Of a stretch of DNA of 64,000 nt, positions 33,590-45,062 are shown piece by piece (the first letter of the stretch is position 1; every line of letters begins with the position of its first letter). The translations under genes and the position numbers were made by a program. The notes under the pieces are model-generated. The model saw only the letters and a program-made list of their open reading frames with translations, was not told the DNA's origin and did no database searches. This DNA is from Achatina immaculata (taxonomy: Eukaryota > Mollusca > Gastropoda > Stylommatophora > Achatinidae), in NCBI GenBank assembly GCA_009760885.1, contig CM019701.1, positions 19,894,630 to 19,958,629 of the forward strand. The letters run 5' to 3'.

Positions 33590-35513
33590 ATTTGAAGAAG
33601 ATTAGATAGTAAATACTTACCAGAGTGAGAGATTTTCTGGGAAGAGAGTTTACTCGGGTGTGAAGGTTTCAAAAAGGAATGGGAACCACCACCCTTTTAT
33701 TTTTCTTCGAAATACCTACATGACAAATTCATACCTAAATGTTACATAATAATTTTGGTCGAATGATGTGTTATGAGGATGAATGTGATCTGTGATTAGT
33801 TCTACAATGCCGTGATGGGAGTGTTGGTCAAAAAAGATCTAACATATGTTGTTTTTAAGCGCATTCCGATTGATGAGGCCATGATTAAACAATAAAGGCT
33901 TTACATCCTACATTTTTAGTTTTGTCACGCCATACAATAGCTGCCTAAATACTAATTTTACATGCGCATCAATTTTTGTTGGAAGATGTATAAAAAATTT
34001 TCGTCTGTAAAAAAAACCTGTTTTCAAACATTGCATAACCAAACAAGACGCCTAAATTCTGCGAGAAAGATGATGGACTGTGCATGTTTGTTTCTGTTCG
34101 AGTGATGGTGTTTAAACATGATTGCTCTATACACGTCCACTTTCTCTGTTGTTCTTGTTGATATCTCTTGAGTCGGGAGTTCTAAAGCTACAGACACAGT
34201 TTTGCGCTCAAGGAAGATGTGTTCTTCTGTTTCTTGTGTGTGTTTTTTTCTGCATAATCTACATATGGTTCTGCGGGCGACCCCTTGTGTGGTCAGTGTT
34301 ATGCTGAATAATAGTCTGTATGTTGTCTCTCGTGCACTTGGCGTGATTCTTGTCCAGTAGCTTAGGATCTACATGGTCATTGCCGTGAATGAGAAATCTA
34401 GCACTACGGCTTGATAGAACAGCATTTTCACACATTACTGAGTAGGCCAGGGATATGAAGACACTTATGACAAGCAGCCAGCCACAAACATCATCATCAT
34501 CATCATCTGACAAAAAAGCTACGGTCCTGTCGTACTGTGGATACAGCAGACGGAGGCAACAAGTACAAGCTTAGGATGCCAGTGTTGTTGGCTCACTTCT
34601 CTTAACCATCCATTAGTGGGAAACAGATTTCATTCATTAGTTTTGCTTTAATTTATTCATTTAGGAGCATCTCTAGGTCAAATTTGCGCGGAAAAAATCT
34701 TTCCTTTTGCAAAAATGCTTCCATTACGGTATGTACTTAACAATGCATTATCTACTGATTTACCCCCCCCCCCCCCCCCCCCACATATCAAAAGGACTGC
34801 CGAAGAGACGATGTGAAAGACGAAGCCAGCAAATGGTAGCTGTGAACTGTGTCCAGGTCTTGACACATAATCACATCCTTAGCGTAAGCAGAGCATGTCG
34901 ACACTAACCTTCGCCCTTGAGTATTTCGTGGCAGCTTCTAGGCAAGGTCATTTCCCTCTTTAACATTGCACATCACAACCTGGCAATGAATCACTTATGT
35001 TTCATAGTGTATTTATCGCGAGGTATTCTAGTACGCTACAAACTATGTTAAGCGTACTCTTGATAATCCTCACATCTGGTCTAATGGTAATTGCGAGCAC
35101 TTGCTACAGATAAATTAGTTTCTTTTAAGTGCACCCCAAGGTCGGCACAATTTCGAAAAAAAAAACATTGGAATTAATATTTTTAAAAAGTACTTCCAGT
35201 TTATATATCTAGGCCAATGCTAGCCACAAAATAATATTAATGATAATAATAATAATTTCAATCTCGGTCACTACGCAGTGAATGGTTTGTGTGAATACAT
35301 TGATTCATTTCATCCATGATTGCTGTTTGGGTTTCTTGGTATATTTCCAGAAGATAGTTTACCATTGCTTTCCTTCCGGGCAGTGACTGTACTAGTCATT
35401 GATCGTAGCCATTGTCCCTACATATACATTGATTCATTTCATTCAGAATACATTGGGATACACATTTAAAATTACTTTCATTTTTGATACACCATTCAGT
35501 TTTTTTTTCTGGA
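33590..35513. repeat. 1.93-kb direct duplication, copy 2
   Basis: Second copy, offset 2144 bp from copy 1 and 2141 bp after the poly-C run. It ends inside the T-run/CTGGA shared with copy 1, after which the sequences differ (GGATGAAGG versus GGAAATGAA). Confidence 0.97.
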
Positions 35514-35680
35514 AATGAAAGAAGGATTAGCCCCGCCCAGTGATGGGGTTAACCGGCAGTTACCAGTAAATTTACCGATTAGCAGCGAGAAAAATCGAAA
35601 CTTCTGGAAGAGCACGATTAATGTGACAGGTTTATCAATAAAAACCTAGTAAAACGCAGCCAGTGAAATCCACTGACCGA

Positions 35681-36327
35681 TAATCGGACCAGCGGTCTTC
35701 GCGTGCAGGAGAATCGGGCCAGCGGACTTTGCGAGGAGGAGAATCGGGCCGGCGGACTTCCCATGGAGGAGAATCGGGCCAGCGGACTTCCCATGGAGGA
35801 GAATCGGACCAGCGGACTTCCCGTGGAGGAGAATCGGACCAGCGGACTTCCCATGGAGGAGAATCGGACCAGCGGACTTCCCATGGAGGAGAATCGGGCC
35901 AACGGACTTCCCATGGAGGAGAATTGGGCCAACGGACTTCCCATGGAGGAGAATCGGGCCAGCGGACTTCCCATGGAGGAGAATTGGGCCAACGGACTTC
36001 CCATGGAGGAGAATCGGACAAGCGGACTTTGCATGGAGGAGAATCGGGCCAGCGGACTTCGCGTGCAGGAGAATCGGGCCAACGGACTTCCCATGGAGGA
36101 GAATCGGGCCAGCGGACTTCACGTGCAGGAGAATCGGGCCAACGGACTTCCCACGGAGGAGAATCGGACCAGCGGACTTTGCGTGCAGGAGAATCAGGCC
36201 AGCGGACTTTGCGTGCAGGAGAATTGGGCCAACGGACTTTGCATGGAGGAAAATCGGGCCAACGGACTTTGCGTGCAGGAGAATCGGACCAACGGACTTT
36301 GCATGGAGGAGAATCGGCGCGTTCTGA
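35681..36327. repeat. 30-bp GC-rich minisatellite, about 21 copies
   Basis: The unit contains GGAGAATCGGGCCAGCGGAC followed by TTCCCATGGA or TTCGCGTGCA. Two unit types, one with CCATGG and one with GCGTGC, are interspersed. GC content is well above that of the surroundings. No stop occurs in most of the six frames, giving open frames of 282, 231, 216, 205 and 158 codons. That is a property of the 30-bp period, and the only non-repeat residues are short flanks. Confidence 0.95.
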
Positions 36328-36494
36328 CTTTGGTTCAGCATTGTGAAGATTAAAGAATGTCAGAAGATTGTAAAAGACACACATAGACATTGCATCTCTG
36401 TCTGAGATTAAAGGATCAAAAATGAAGTATGATGACGTCGGGCAAGAGAACGATAGCCATTTAGAAGCATACCTCATCTCCACGCAAACGGTTT

Positions 36495-37262
36495 ATGGGT
36501 GAAGAAACATCATACAGTCTGCTGTTGATGTCCTCTGTGCTGTCTCAATTTTCTACTACTCTATTGCCAAGATATACAAATTCGTTGATCTCCTCCACTA
36601 ACTTGCTATCTGCTCTGAGTACATTTCTGTTGTTCACATTTTGCTTCATTAACTTCGCCTTTCCTACGTTGATCTTTAGTCCTATGTTGTTTGCATTCTG
36701 AGTTAGCTTGTTTATTTTATCTTGTATTTCTTTGTGGCTGTTTGATAGTAGACAAATGTCGTCCACAAAGTCAAGGTCTTCCAGCACTGTGTCAAGGGTC
36801 CATTGTAATCCTCTGCGTTTATCTGATGTTGCCTCCTTCATTAACTAGTCTACTGCCAAGATAAATAATGTTGGTGATAGTACACATCTCTGCTTCATTC
36901 TTGTTTGTACCCTAAAGCTGCTGGAGGTATGTTCTCCACAAATCACTTTGCACTGAAAACCCTCGTATAGGGCTTTGATTAAACTCACTATCTTATGGGG
37001 GAGCCCATGCCATCTTAGGATTTTCCACAGTGCATCTCTGTTGACACTGTCAAAGGCTTTCTCAAAATCTATAAACAATGCATATGTTGTGCTATGCCAC
37101 TGATTTGCCTGTTCTAATATTTGTATAAGTACAAATATATGGTCTATGCATGATCTTCCTTTCCTAAATCCTGCCTACTCTTTCCGAAGTTTTCCATCAA
37201 GTGCTGGTACAATTCTGTTGATGATTATTCTGCAAAATACTTTACTGGTGAGTGGAAGAAGG
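36495..37262 (-). mobile_element. LINE-G reverse-transcriptase fragment
   Basis: The minus strand reads KVFCRIIINRIVPALDGKLR, one stop, AGFRKGRSCIDHIFVL, then FIDFEKAFDSVNRDALW (catalytic block A), GLPHKIVSLIKALYEGFQCKV, MKQRCVLSPTLFILAVD (block B region), a stop, LDFVDDICLLS (the FxDD catalytic block, here FVDD) and INEFVYLGN. Two stops and no obvious frameshift make it comparatively well preserved. It is unrelated in detail to LINE-A and truncated on both sides. An (AT)n run abuts its 5' end at 37266. Confidence 0.92.
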
Positions 37263-37265
37263 ATA

Positions 37266-37273
37266 TATATATA

Positions 37274-37321
<48 letters not shown>
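37266..37321. repeat. (AT)n microsatellite
   Basis: About 55 bp of AT dinucleotides with one phase slip. Confidence 0.97.
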
Positions 37322-37323
<2 letters not shown>

Positions 37324-38059
37324 AGCTTTATTCTCTTGCCTCATTTAGGAAACAGTCAAGAGGAACCATCATCTATGTAACTCCAGGCTCATCTCCTTCG
37401 GTGTGCCATAACTGATTGAATAACTGAAACTTTCTGTGTTATTTAGAGAATAACTTTGAGGCACTATACACAGTAACTATTCTGCGGAAAAGAGGAGTTA
37501 GAAAGAGGAGTTAGAAAACAGTCCAAGGAGGGGGGGGGGGAATGTGTGGGTAACATTATATAGTAAACTGGAAAATGCTCGAAGATTCTTTCAGTATTGC
37601 ACAGATATTTATCTTAAATTAGGAAACGGCTGCTGATGAGATGCAAATATGCGCAATTACACTAAGAAATAATCGTAATCATCATTATCATCGTTGTCAC
37701 TGTCATCATTATCAGCATCAAAATGATGAGTACCAGCAGTACCATTCTCTAATCACTGACATTCTAGTGTATGCACTTTTTTTTTTTTTTAGCATTAGCA
37801 AGAGAAATTACTTCAGCAAGCAAGGCTTTTATATTGTAACAGTACGTGAGCAAAGACAGATAATTAATGAGATCATTGTGAAAGATTTGATTTCAAGGTT
37901 TATGGCCCATAGTTTTTAGTAATCTTGTCGTCAGATTACGTGCCTTTGAAATGAGACTCACTTTGCAATGGATTTAACCTGGATCATGCTGGGCGGTTTA
38001 GAGAGAAATCTTGAGATTTCGATACAGTCTCAGTTAGACTGTCATAAGAGCAAGCAGTG
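37322..38059. other. Unassigned stretch
   Basis: Contains a short G-run near 37530, a CATCATTATCATC-type cryptic simple repeat near 37680-37725 and a T-run near 37780. No gene is seen. Confidence 0.35.
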
Positions 38060-38283
38060 TTAGTTTTCATGCTGTGCTGTTGTTCCAGTATAAGATAAAA
38101 GTGGTTAGTTTTCATACTGTGCTGTTGTTCCAGTTTAAGACAAAAGAGGTTAGTTTTCATGTTGTGCTATTGTTCCAGTATAAGACAAAAGAGGTTAGTT
38201 TTCATACTGTGCTATTGTTCCAGTATAAGATAAAAGAGGTTAGTTTTCATGCTGTGCTATTGTTCCAGTATAAGATAAAAGAA
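38060..38283. repeat. 45-bp minisatellite
   Basis: Five copies of a 45-bp unit with core GTGCTGTTGTTCCAGTATAA and GGTTAGTTTTCAT. The 94-codon plus frame with a 15-residue repeat reflects the period. Confidence 0.93.
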
Positions 38284-38789
38284 ATAACGACTGCAGTAAA
38301 ACTGGTTCTGGTAATAAACTTAGACAGAGGTGTATGCTTCAGTTTTACAAAACGATAGAAATATTTCACTTCCATGTACTGCTCAAGGATCCACAAAACT
38401 ATATTTTATTTTTAAAAAACCTAACCCGCCATTTGCACGCAGATGTTGCTAGTCGCCTGCTATCTTTTCCCGCAAACTTCTGTTTGTAAAGTTTCGTTAC
38501 TTTGCCATAAGTCTCTTACTAATCTTTCTTTCTCTCACGTCTAGAAGTGATTTGTCTTTGATTTTGTTTTTCGAGACCTAATCAGCTCCGTGTTCTATTT
38601 AGCTATAAGAAGCAAATAAAACAATGGCATCACTTTACGTATATTAACATAACGGGCTGTACATATTTATAAACTTGTTCAAAGCAGGCATAAACCAGAT
38701 CGCTATGCCATGTTTTCAGTCTGGTAGAAACAATGGAAATAAGAGTTAAAACGGCGAGAAACAGAAAACAGACGTTTAGTTAACATGTA
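38284..38789. other. Unassigned stretch
   Basis: No repeat or gene recognised. Confidence 0.3.
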
Positions 38790-39005
38790 ACGAGAAGGTG
38801 AGCACTTGAAAACATCAAAACAACAGGGAAAAAATAAAAGGAAAAAGAAGCAGAGCAATGCAGAAAAGTGAAGATCGAGGTCAATCTGAAAACATAGTAT
38901 GAGAAAGAATTAAAGAAATACATTTTCAGAAACTTGAAAGAAGTATAGAATGTCACGATCGCCCGCATTTCCACTCTGTAGCCAATGATGATGATGATGA
39001 TGATG
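38790..39005 (+). mobile_element. LINE 3' tail fragment (C/I type), heavily decayed
   Basis: AAAACATCAAAACAACAGGG parallels the GAAAATATTATAACAACAGG of LINE-C. A purine-rich GGAAAAAGAAGCAGAG stretch lies in place of the GRRSRGRP codons, and the fragment ends in (GAT)n. No frame survives. Confidence 0.5.
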
Positions 39006-39833
39006 AGATTGGCACCAACTTTTTCATATCACTAATATTTATATAGTTACAGTACAATCTACAAGCATAATATTACAATCTAGAAGTATAATATCATAAC
39101 CAGGAGTTGTTATTTTACCACAGAAAAATTACTGGATAAAATATCTAAATGTTTTGTCCATGTGTCACACTAAAGAGCAGACAACCACACCGACTGAAAA
39201 CAAAACATCAAGAGACACACAGGAAGCACGCTCTCCTCAGATGCCTTAGCTCCCCTGCACATAACCAGTCACTCTGTTATAATAATATTTTGAGATATCA
39301 CAAACAGTATTTTAGCCCAAAGAAACTGAAAGAAAGTTAGTCTCGTTTGTTTTCAGAGAAATAGATCACACATTTTTACATAAAGCAAAAACAACTTTAG
39401 TTATTTTTAAAGTTATTTTTTAAGTTAATTTTTAAATCTTTTTTCGTCGCTATCAACGTTTGTTGCGATATAAATTGCGCTGATTTGTGTATATCCTACC
39501 AAAGCACTACAATATTTGTAATTTTATTTAATGTTTCCCACAAAAGTAGTAAATTTATTCAGCCGGATGATTCTGTTGTTAGATTTTATGACACGAAAAC
39601 ATCTAAACTTGCTACAGAAAATCAATCCTAGAGGTCTCCTTGTGTGAGAATCTTCGATGAAATAAAGTTGACAATATCTGTGCTTCTAGTAAGATTCTTT
39701 TATTAAAAATGTACATGAGCAATTCCTCACAATAAATTGGTTTCTCTGTCGTACACGAATGCCTAAGTGCACAGTTTGGGCATCTTCCATATCTGTTGAA
39801 GAATATTTTCAAGCACACCAAGCGCTCAACAAT
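39006..39833. other. Unassigned AT-rich stretch
   Basis: No repeat or gene recognised; the 69-codon minus frame at 39612-39821 has no known motif. Confidence 0.3.
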
Positions 39834-40165
39834 TCTTCTTCTTCTTCTTCTTCTTCTTCGTCGTTCGAGGTTGTCACTTCAGATCCTGATCCCTGTCCAC
39901 ATGGCAAAGCCCGCAGTCCTCTCCAGATCCTGATAGGAGCCCCAAAGCTTTTTCCTCAAGCTTTGTGTCCTCTGGCCATGTCTCACGCCTCTGGTCTGCA
40001 TGGTTTGGGCACTCTTGTAGGATATGTTCTGGAGTCTGGACTCCACTGGCACATGGACACTCGTCTGTGTGAGACATTTTGAGTCGGTGCAGGTTGCTCG
40101 GTAGTCTGAAGTGGCCTGTCCTTAGGCGAAAGAGGATGGTTTGCTGATGTCTTTGTTTTAAAAAC
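39834..40165 (-). mobile_element. LINE-K C-terminal fragment with (AAG)n tail
   Basis: The minus strand reads a LFRLRTGHF-type block (RTGH motif, frame-shifted), HRLKMSHTDECPCASGVQTP, EHILQECPNHADQRRETWPE and a stop after DQDLK, then a tail of (AAG)n, seen as (TTC)n at 39834-39861. The RTGH...C-x-C...EH-LQ-CP pattern is the end of LINE ORF2 of the Jockey/I type; that clade assignment is inference. Confidence 0.85.
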
Positions 40166-40506
40166 TGGTTGGTTTAGCAATATTCTGTAGTTTAGATATA
40201 TCTCATAAGTCTATGCACGCTGTAAGGGGGTCTTCCTAGCATTATCCATATACTCTGGCGATCTGACTAGCGAGGTAGTCTTTGAAGGCGTTCAGCTCTT
40301 TCCAAACGCCGGTTCCCTCCCCGTGAATTTGAGCAATCGGGTATCTCAGGTGCACAGATCCGATATCTGGAATTTCTGGTAGAACGATATTAGTGTCTGA
40401 GGTTGTAGCTTTCACTGGAACACCCTGGTTTTGATGGGTGGGGGTGGGGATATAAACATCAACTTTTCAGACAGTGCTACTAAACTAAAATTCTCTTGGT
40501 ATAAAA
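40166..40506. other. Unassigned stretch
   Basis: May continue the LINE-K fragment upstream (minus strand), but no convincing frame is seen. Confidence 0.3.
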
Positions 40507-41348
40507 ATGGCAGGGAACGGCTAAAAAATAATGAGACTGGTGGCAATAAAGGGAAGGGCTAACAAAAATACTGAGACTGATGGCAATAAAGGGAAGGGCT
40601 AACAATACTGAGACTGATGGCAATAAAGGGAAGAGCTAACAAAAACACTGAGACTGATAGTAATAAAGGAAAGAGCTAACAAAAATACTGAGACTGATGG
40701 CAATAAAGGGAAGAGCTAACAAAAACACTGAGACTGATGGCAATAAAGGGAGACTGATGGCAATAAAGGGAGACTGATGGCAATAAAGGGAAGAGCTAAC
40801 AAAACCACTGAGACTGATGGCAATAAAGGGAAGAGCTAACAAAAACACTGAGACTGATGGCAATAAAGGAAAGAGCTAACAAAAATACTGAGACTGATGG
40901 CAATAAAGGGAGACTGATGGCAATAAAGGGAAGAGCTAACAAAACCACTGAGACTGATGGCAATAAAGGGAAGAGCTAACAAAAACACTGAGACTGATGG
41001 CAATAAAGGAAAGAGCTAACAAAAATACTGAGACTGATGGCAATAAAGGGAGACTGATGGCAATAAAGGTAAGAGCTAACAAAAACATTGAGACTGATGG
41101 CAATAAAGGGAAGAGCTAACAAAAATACTGAGACTGATGGCAATAAAGGAAAGAACTAACAAAAATACAGAGAATGATGGCAATAAAGGGAAGAGCTAAC
41201 AAAAACACTGAGACTGATGGCAATAAAGGGAAGAGCTAACAAAAGTACTGAGAATGATGGCAATACAGGGAAGGGCTAACAAAAATACTGAGACTGATGG
41301 CAATAAAGGTAAGAGCTAACAAAAGTAGTGAGACTGATGGCAATACAT
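40507..41348. repeat. 40-bp minisatellite with 20-bp half units
   Basis: About 20 copies of a 40-bp unit, AGACTGATGGCAATAAAGGG followed by AAGAGCTAACAAAAATACTG. In several places the 20-bp first half is repeated alone (near 40752-40790, 40908-40925 and 41050), so a second-order period exists. Confidence 0.95.
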
Positions 41349-41563
41349 AGATAGTACTCGAAATTTAATTGTAATAGGTTTCAGCGATTTCTTTTATTAT
41401 TTTCCCATCCGCACCTATATCTTATAATTCCTATTTTTTCATTTCTTTATTCTTCTCTTTAGCCTGATATTCCTTCTGCTGTCCCTGCCATTCTCTTTAG
41501 TTTCCTTTCCCTTCTTTTTCTTCTGGATTTTAATAGAAACGACGGTTCTCACTCTCTTCAACT

Positions 41564-42077
41564 TTCATTCATTCATTTCCATGTCCTTTGCGGAACTTTG
41601 CCCCCCTAACAGCTCTCCTGTAGGCCTCTCGGTTGTAAGCAAGATGGCCTGCTGCTGATGCATCCATTTGCAGATCATCAACGATGTTTTGCAGCCATCT
41701 TCGCCTTGGTCTTCCTCTCTTTCTTTTTCCCATTATGTACCCTTTCAAGACGGTCTTCTCTAGATTATCATGATGTTTACTGTGTCCAAAATATTTAAGT
41801 TTTCTCTCTTTAATCCTCTTTACTAGCCAGCCTTCTTCAATATTAAGTTCTTATCTCTCTCTCTCTCTGAACCTTAAGTGCCCAGGGCACATGGGGCTTC
41901 CGCAAGGGTTTTCCACAAATGCCTGTCTTTCGCCTTTTTTTCTGCTCTTGCCCAGGTGAGCCCTCTATTGCTCAACATCCTTTCTGTTGTTCTTCTCCAT
42001 GTCTTTTTTGGTCTACCCTTACTTCTGCTCCCCTGTGGTGTCCATCTTAGTAGTTCTTATAGTATGGATATATTTAT
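41564..42077 (-). mobile_element. LINE-A fragment, split by LINE-B, 11-bp target duplication
   Basis: Minus-strand LINE-A tail in two parts, 41564-41853 and 42060-42077. TCTCTTCAACT occurs at 41553-41563 and 42078-42088. Removing the inner element restores the usual LINE-A order AAGTTCTTA/TAGTATGGA. Confidence 0.93.
41854..42051 (-). mobile_element. LINE-B tail inserted inside LINE-A, 8-bp target duplication
   Basis: The minus strand ends CCATGTGCCCTGGGCACTTA plus AGGTTC and a (GA)n tail, which lies at the left (41854 onwards). AGTTCTTA occurs at 41846-41853 and 42052-42059. The left part of the 73-codon plus frame here is a shadow. Confidence 0.92.
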
Positions 42078-42088
42078 TCTCTTCAACT

Positions 42089-42439
42089 ATAAAGCGTAAA
42101 ATGACAAAAATAAATAAATAAATAAAGGAGTACAGCTAATCACAACTCATCTTTACATTTTCTCTGACAAAACACAATAAGAATAAGACTTCTGGGACAC
42201 GTAACACAGATGAAGAAAAGCAATAGTCCAAATCAAATACTGTGTACTGTAGAGAGCTTCAATAAGTGATGGGGTCACGAAGTGTAGTAACGTGGTAGTA
42301 TTTTGTAGTCAAGGGGAACTAAGCAAATAAAGTACAATTAGGCTTAGTTAGTCCCCTTGAAAGGTCACGGTCCATGTCACTCTTGACATGTGACCAAATA
42401 TTCGATTAAGGTAATCCTGCCATGCTTTAGAGGCACATA
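42089..42439. other. Unassigned stretch
   Basis: Contains a short (AATA)n run at about 42110. No gene is recognised. Confidence 0.3.
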
Positions 42440-42668
42440 AGGATATGGTGTTAGTGCCCATATTTTCCTTGACCTGTCAGCATACTAGAGGGTGATATGA
42501 TCAGTATCACGCCCGGCTGCCTTTCCTCCCCCAATTCCAGAAGAAGTCGGGTACCCATTTCTACAGCTTGGTACCCATTTCTGGGGTGCCTCCGATTGGA
42601 TTCGAACCCCCGACCTTCGCCACGAGAGACCAGTGCACTAACCGCTTCGCCGCGAGAGACACCCAAAT
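42440..42668 (-). mobile_element. tRNA-derived SINE-2
   Basis: On the minus strand a tRNA-like head has A box GGCGAAGCGGTTAGTGCAC and B box GGGGTTCGAATCC, followed by a body with GAAATGGGTACC, GGCAGCCGGGCGTGATACTG and a GGAAAATATGGGCACTAACA end. The body matches SINE-1 (AAATGGGTACC, GCGGCCAGGCGTGATACTGA, GGAAAATACGGGTCTAACAC), but the head is a different tRNA relative. The overlapping frames on both strands are not genes. Confidence 0.85.
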
Positions 42669-42776
42669 ATTCCTTTAGCGTGGGGCAAAAGAACTTTCGT
42701 GAGATCCGTAAGGACATTTAATCATGGTTACTAAGTAGTTCTCTGAGAATATTCTACATCATGAGAAAAAGTAACA

Positions 42777-42908
42777 AGAAGATAGCGCAAGAACATGGTG
42801 CGCTCAAGAGAAGATAGCGCAAGAACATGGTGCGCTCAAGAGAAGATAGCGCAAGAACATGGTGCGCTCAAGAGAAGATAGCGCAAGAACATGGTGCGCT
42901 CGAGAGAA
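42777..42908. repeat. 32-bp minisatellite
   Basis: Four nearly identical copies of a 32-bp unit with core GAAGATAGCGCAAGAACATG and GTGCGCTCAAGA. Confidence 0.93.
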
Positions 42909-43559
42909 TTCCGTGTTTTCTGAGGGGAGACTGGGAGTTATAAAAACTGGAGGAGAAAAGAGAAAGTAGGTTCATTACAAGATTCATTCCAAGGTTGTTG
43001 TTTTTTTTTTGGGGGGGGGGGGTAGATATAGTTATGTGTGAATTAGGGAGAGCAGTACCTTCCAGTCAGATTTAGTAGGTTTTGCTGCTGTTTCCAGTAC
43101 CTTAGAAGTAGTGTTTCTATCCAGTTTGTCATTTTAGGACAGCCTGTTAGAATGTTATTTTGGGTGTTCGATTTTTGGACAGTCAGTTTGATGTAGGATA
43201 TTCTTTTGGGGGAGACCTGTGTGAAGTGTGTTTTTCCTTTTTGAGTGATTCATTCGGGTTGCTTCATACACCTGTAAGTATGAATATAAATAGTACTTTG
43301 TTTTCTTTCTCACTATTTGCCTGAGTGTCAACTCTCTCTCTCCCTATATGGCAAACAAGTCGATGCCGGGGAGTTGGGTTTTTCTGTATTTGTCTTCCCT
43401 TCTGTGTGGCAGATGTTTTCTCATCCACACAACTTCATCCCCCATTGTACCATTTAATAAACTTGCGTTACTTGTGATAAACTACACTACGGGACTTGTT
43501 GGTATCCTCGCTCTTGACAGGTGTTTGATGTCTGACTGCTATCAAGTTTAGTCAGCTTA
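42909..43559. other. Unassigned stretch with T/G-run
   Basis: Contains a T-run followed by a G-run at about 42999-43022. No recognised gene or repeat. Confidence 0.3.
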
Positions 43560-43812
43560 TTCAGATGTTATTCTAATGAAAAGTCGTGTTTCTGGGTTGT
43601 CTTGTTAGAGTCGTTTTCTGATTTTCTTTATAAATTTTATTGTTTCTTGTTTCTCCTTCAGAGCATCCTCTTTCGATTTTCTCACTGTCCATGGTACTTC
43701 CAGCATTCTTCTTAAGAACCACATTTCAGCTGATTCCGTCCTTCTTTATACCTCTTTACTGACCGTCCAAGCTTCGAATCCATAGAACAGGATTGATTCA
43801 ATGTACAGCACC
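43560..43812 (-). mobile_element. LINE-J tail fragment
   Basis: The minus strand reads YIESILFYGFEAW, ESAEMWFLRRMLEVPWTVRK and KEDALKEKQET, matching the EAAEMWFIRRMLRIPW region of LINE-C. It is truncated on both sides and lacks the 3' end. Confidence 0.82.
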
Positions 43813-43956
43813 ATGTTATGTAAATGTACAGCACCATGTTATGTAAACAGTAACTGGTGACACACATTCTTAAACTATGTACTCGTAATTAAATGATGAG
43901 TGTAAAATGAATTTGAAAATGGCTACTAAACGACTCCCTGCAATCAGAAACTTACG

Positions 43957-44143
43957 TCATGGCTCATCCAGTCTCTTTGGGGGTCTGAATATCCTATTGT
44001 AGTAGCCAAGTTTGAGTGGCATCTTCAGTGTGACATCACTTAAAGAATCAGCCCAGAAGCCTGACTTGTTGGAGTAGTTGCCAGGGATGTCTTTACCAGG
44101 GATCTTGGAGAAAATGCGATCGAGCAGGGGTAATCTTATAACT
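43957..44143 (-). CDS. Candidate terminal exon of an unidentified host gene
   Basis: On the minus strand an acceptor-like CCACTTTCCAG (44144-44154) is followed by 61 open codons ending in TGA at 43957-43959. The product is of ordinary complexity, with blocks LPLLDRIFSKIPGKDIPG, NKSGFWADSLSDVTLKMPLK and a basic end YYNRIFRPPKRLDEP. Codon third positions favour C/T and G, unlike the AT-rich surroundings, which supports real coding sequence. There is no internal start that would explain it as a small gene. No family is recognised. It could be the last exon of a gene lying to the right, or a fragment of a gene captured by a repeat. Confidence 0.42.
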
Positions 44144-44880
44144 CTGGAAAGTGGTTACAGAAAGGATTCTAGGTGGCCTGTCGGACAAAGACATCCAGTA
44201 CGGATTCTTAAAAGACAGAAGTTAGATCAGTATGAATGATATTGTAAAGCTTAGCATAGAGATGTATGGGTATCATCTACATTGATCTCGTCCCCATGCT
44301 GTGACGAGGTAAGGGGCGGTTTCTCCAAAGCTGTAATGACAGACTATGAATGAAGCAGAGAGATAGAACAAATAGTAATGAGGCAGAAAATGACGTCCGT
44401 CTCGTTAGAAACAGGTTACTGTAACTGTAACCAGAGACTGGCAAAACCGCACTCCGGGCATCCCCCCATGTGATCCGTCTTCCTTTCCCACTCCCACCAA
44501 AGTATGCGCCTGCTGATAGAGCCAGTCACACACTGGTTGTGGGAGTCACACACTGGTTGTGGGAGTCACACACTGGTTGTGGGCAACGCGCTAAAACCAC
44601 TTCTTTCGCAATGGATTAATCACACCCAAGCCTCTAAGGTAAACTTTGTAAGGGTCACCGCTCCCTTCGACCGTTACCGTCCATCTCCTGGTATTACGGT
44701 CTCATTTACTCTTTAGTTGTGATCTCTAATTCTACTACATAGCTTTATATTACATCTACTAAAGCACGAAAGAGACCCCAATGTCAGTCTTTTACTTCTC
44801 AGCAAAATTGTTATTTACTTCTTCAATCATTTAAATAAAAACAAAGTTTACTCTATTTTTTTTTAGTTTTTTTCCCCTTG
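44144..44880. other. Unassigned stretch with a short tandem repeat
   Basis: Contains three copies of a 20-bp unit (AGTCACACACTGGTTGTGGG) at 44521-44583. Otherwise no gene or repeat is recognised. Confidence 0.5.
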
Positions 44881-44884
44881 ACGC

Positions 44885-45062
44885 TCATGTTAGCGAAGAG
44901 GGAAACTGGAACACCCAGTGACAGCAGGAAAACTGGAGGGACATAGGGGTAGAGGAAGACAAAGAAACAAAATACTTGACGGACTAAAAGAGTGGCATGG
45001 AGCACGATTCAACGCACATCTTATAGAGAGTGCAAAAGATAGATGGTTATGAAAAGCAATGA
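44885..45062 (+). mobile_element. LINE-I 3' tail fragment
   Basis: The plus strand reads GKLEHPVTAGKLEGHRGRGR, KILDGLKEWHGARFNAHLIE and DRWL before a stop. Same family as 7275-7640 (minus). Confidence 0.78.

Noticed and set aside
35635..36483. 282-codon minus-strand frame as a repetitive protein gene
   Set aside because: Nearly all frames on both strands are open because the 30-bp unit lacks stops. There is no splice or start context favouring one frame.
42440..42668. Functional tRNA gene on the minus strand
   Set aside because: A and B boxes are good, but the sequence runs on into a SINE body shared with other loci and no closing acceptor stem was seen.
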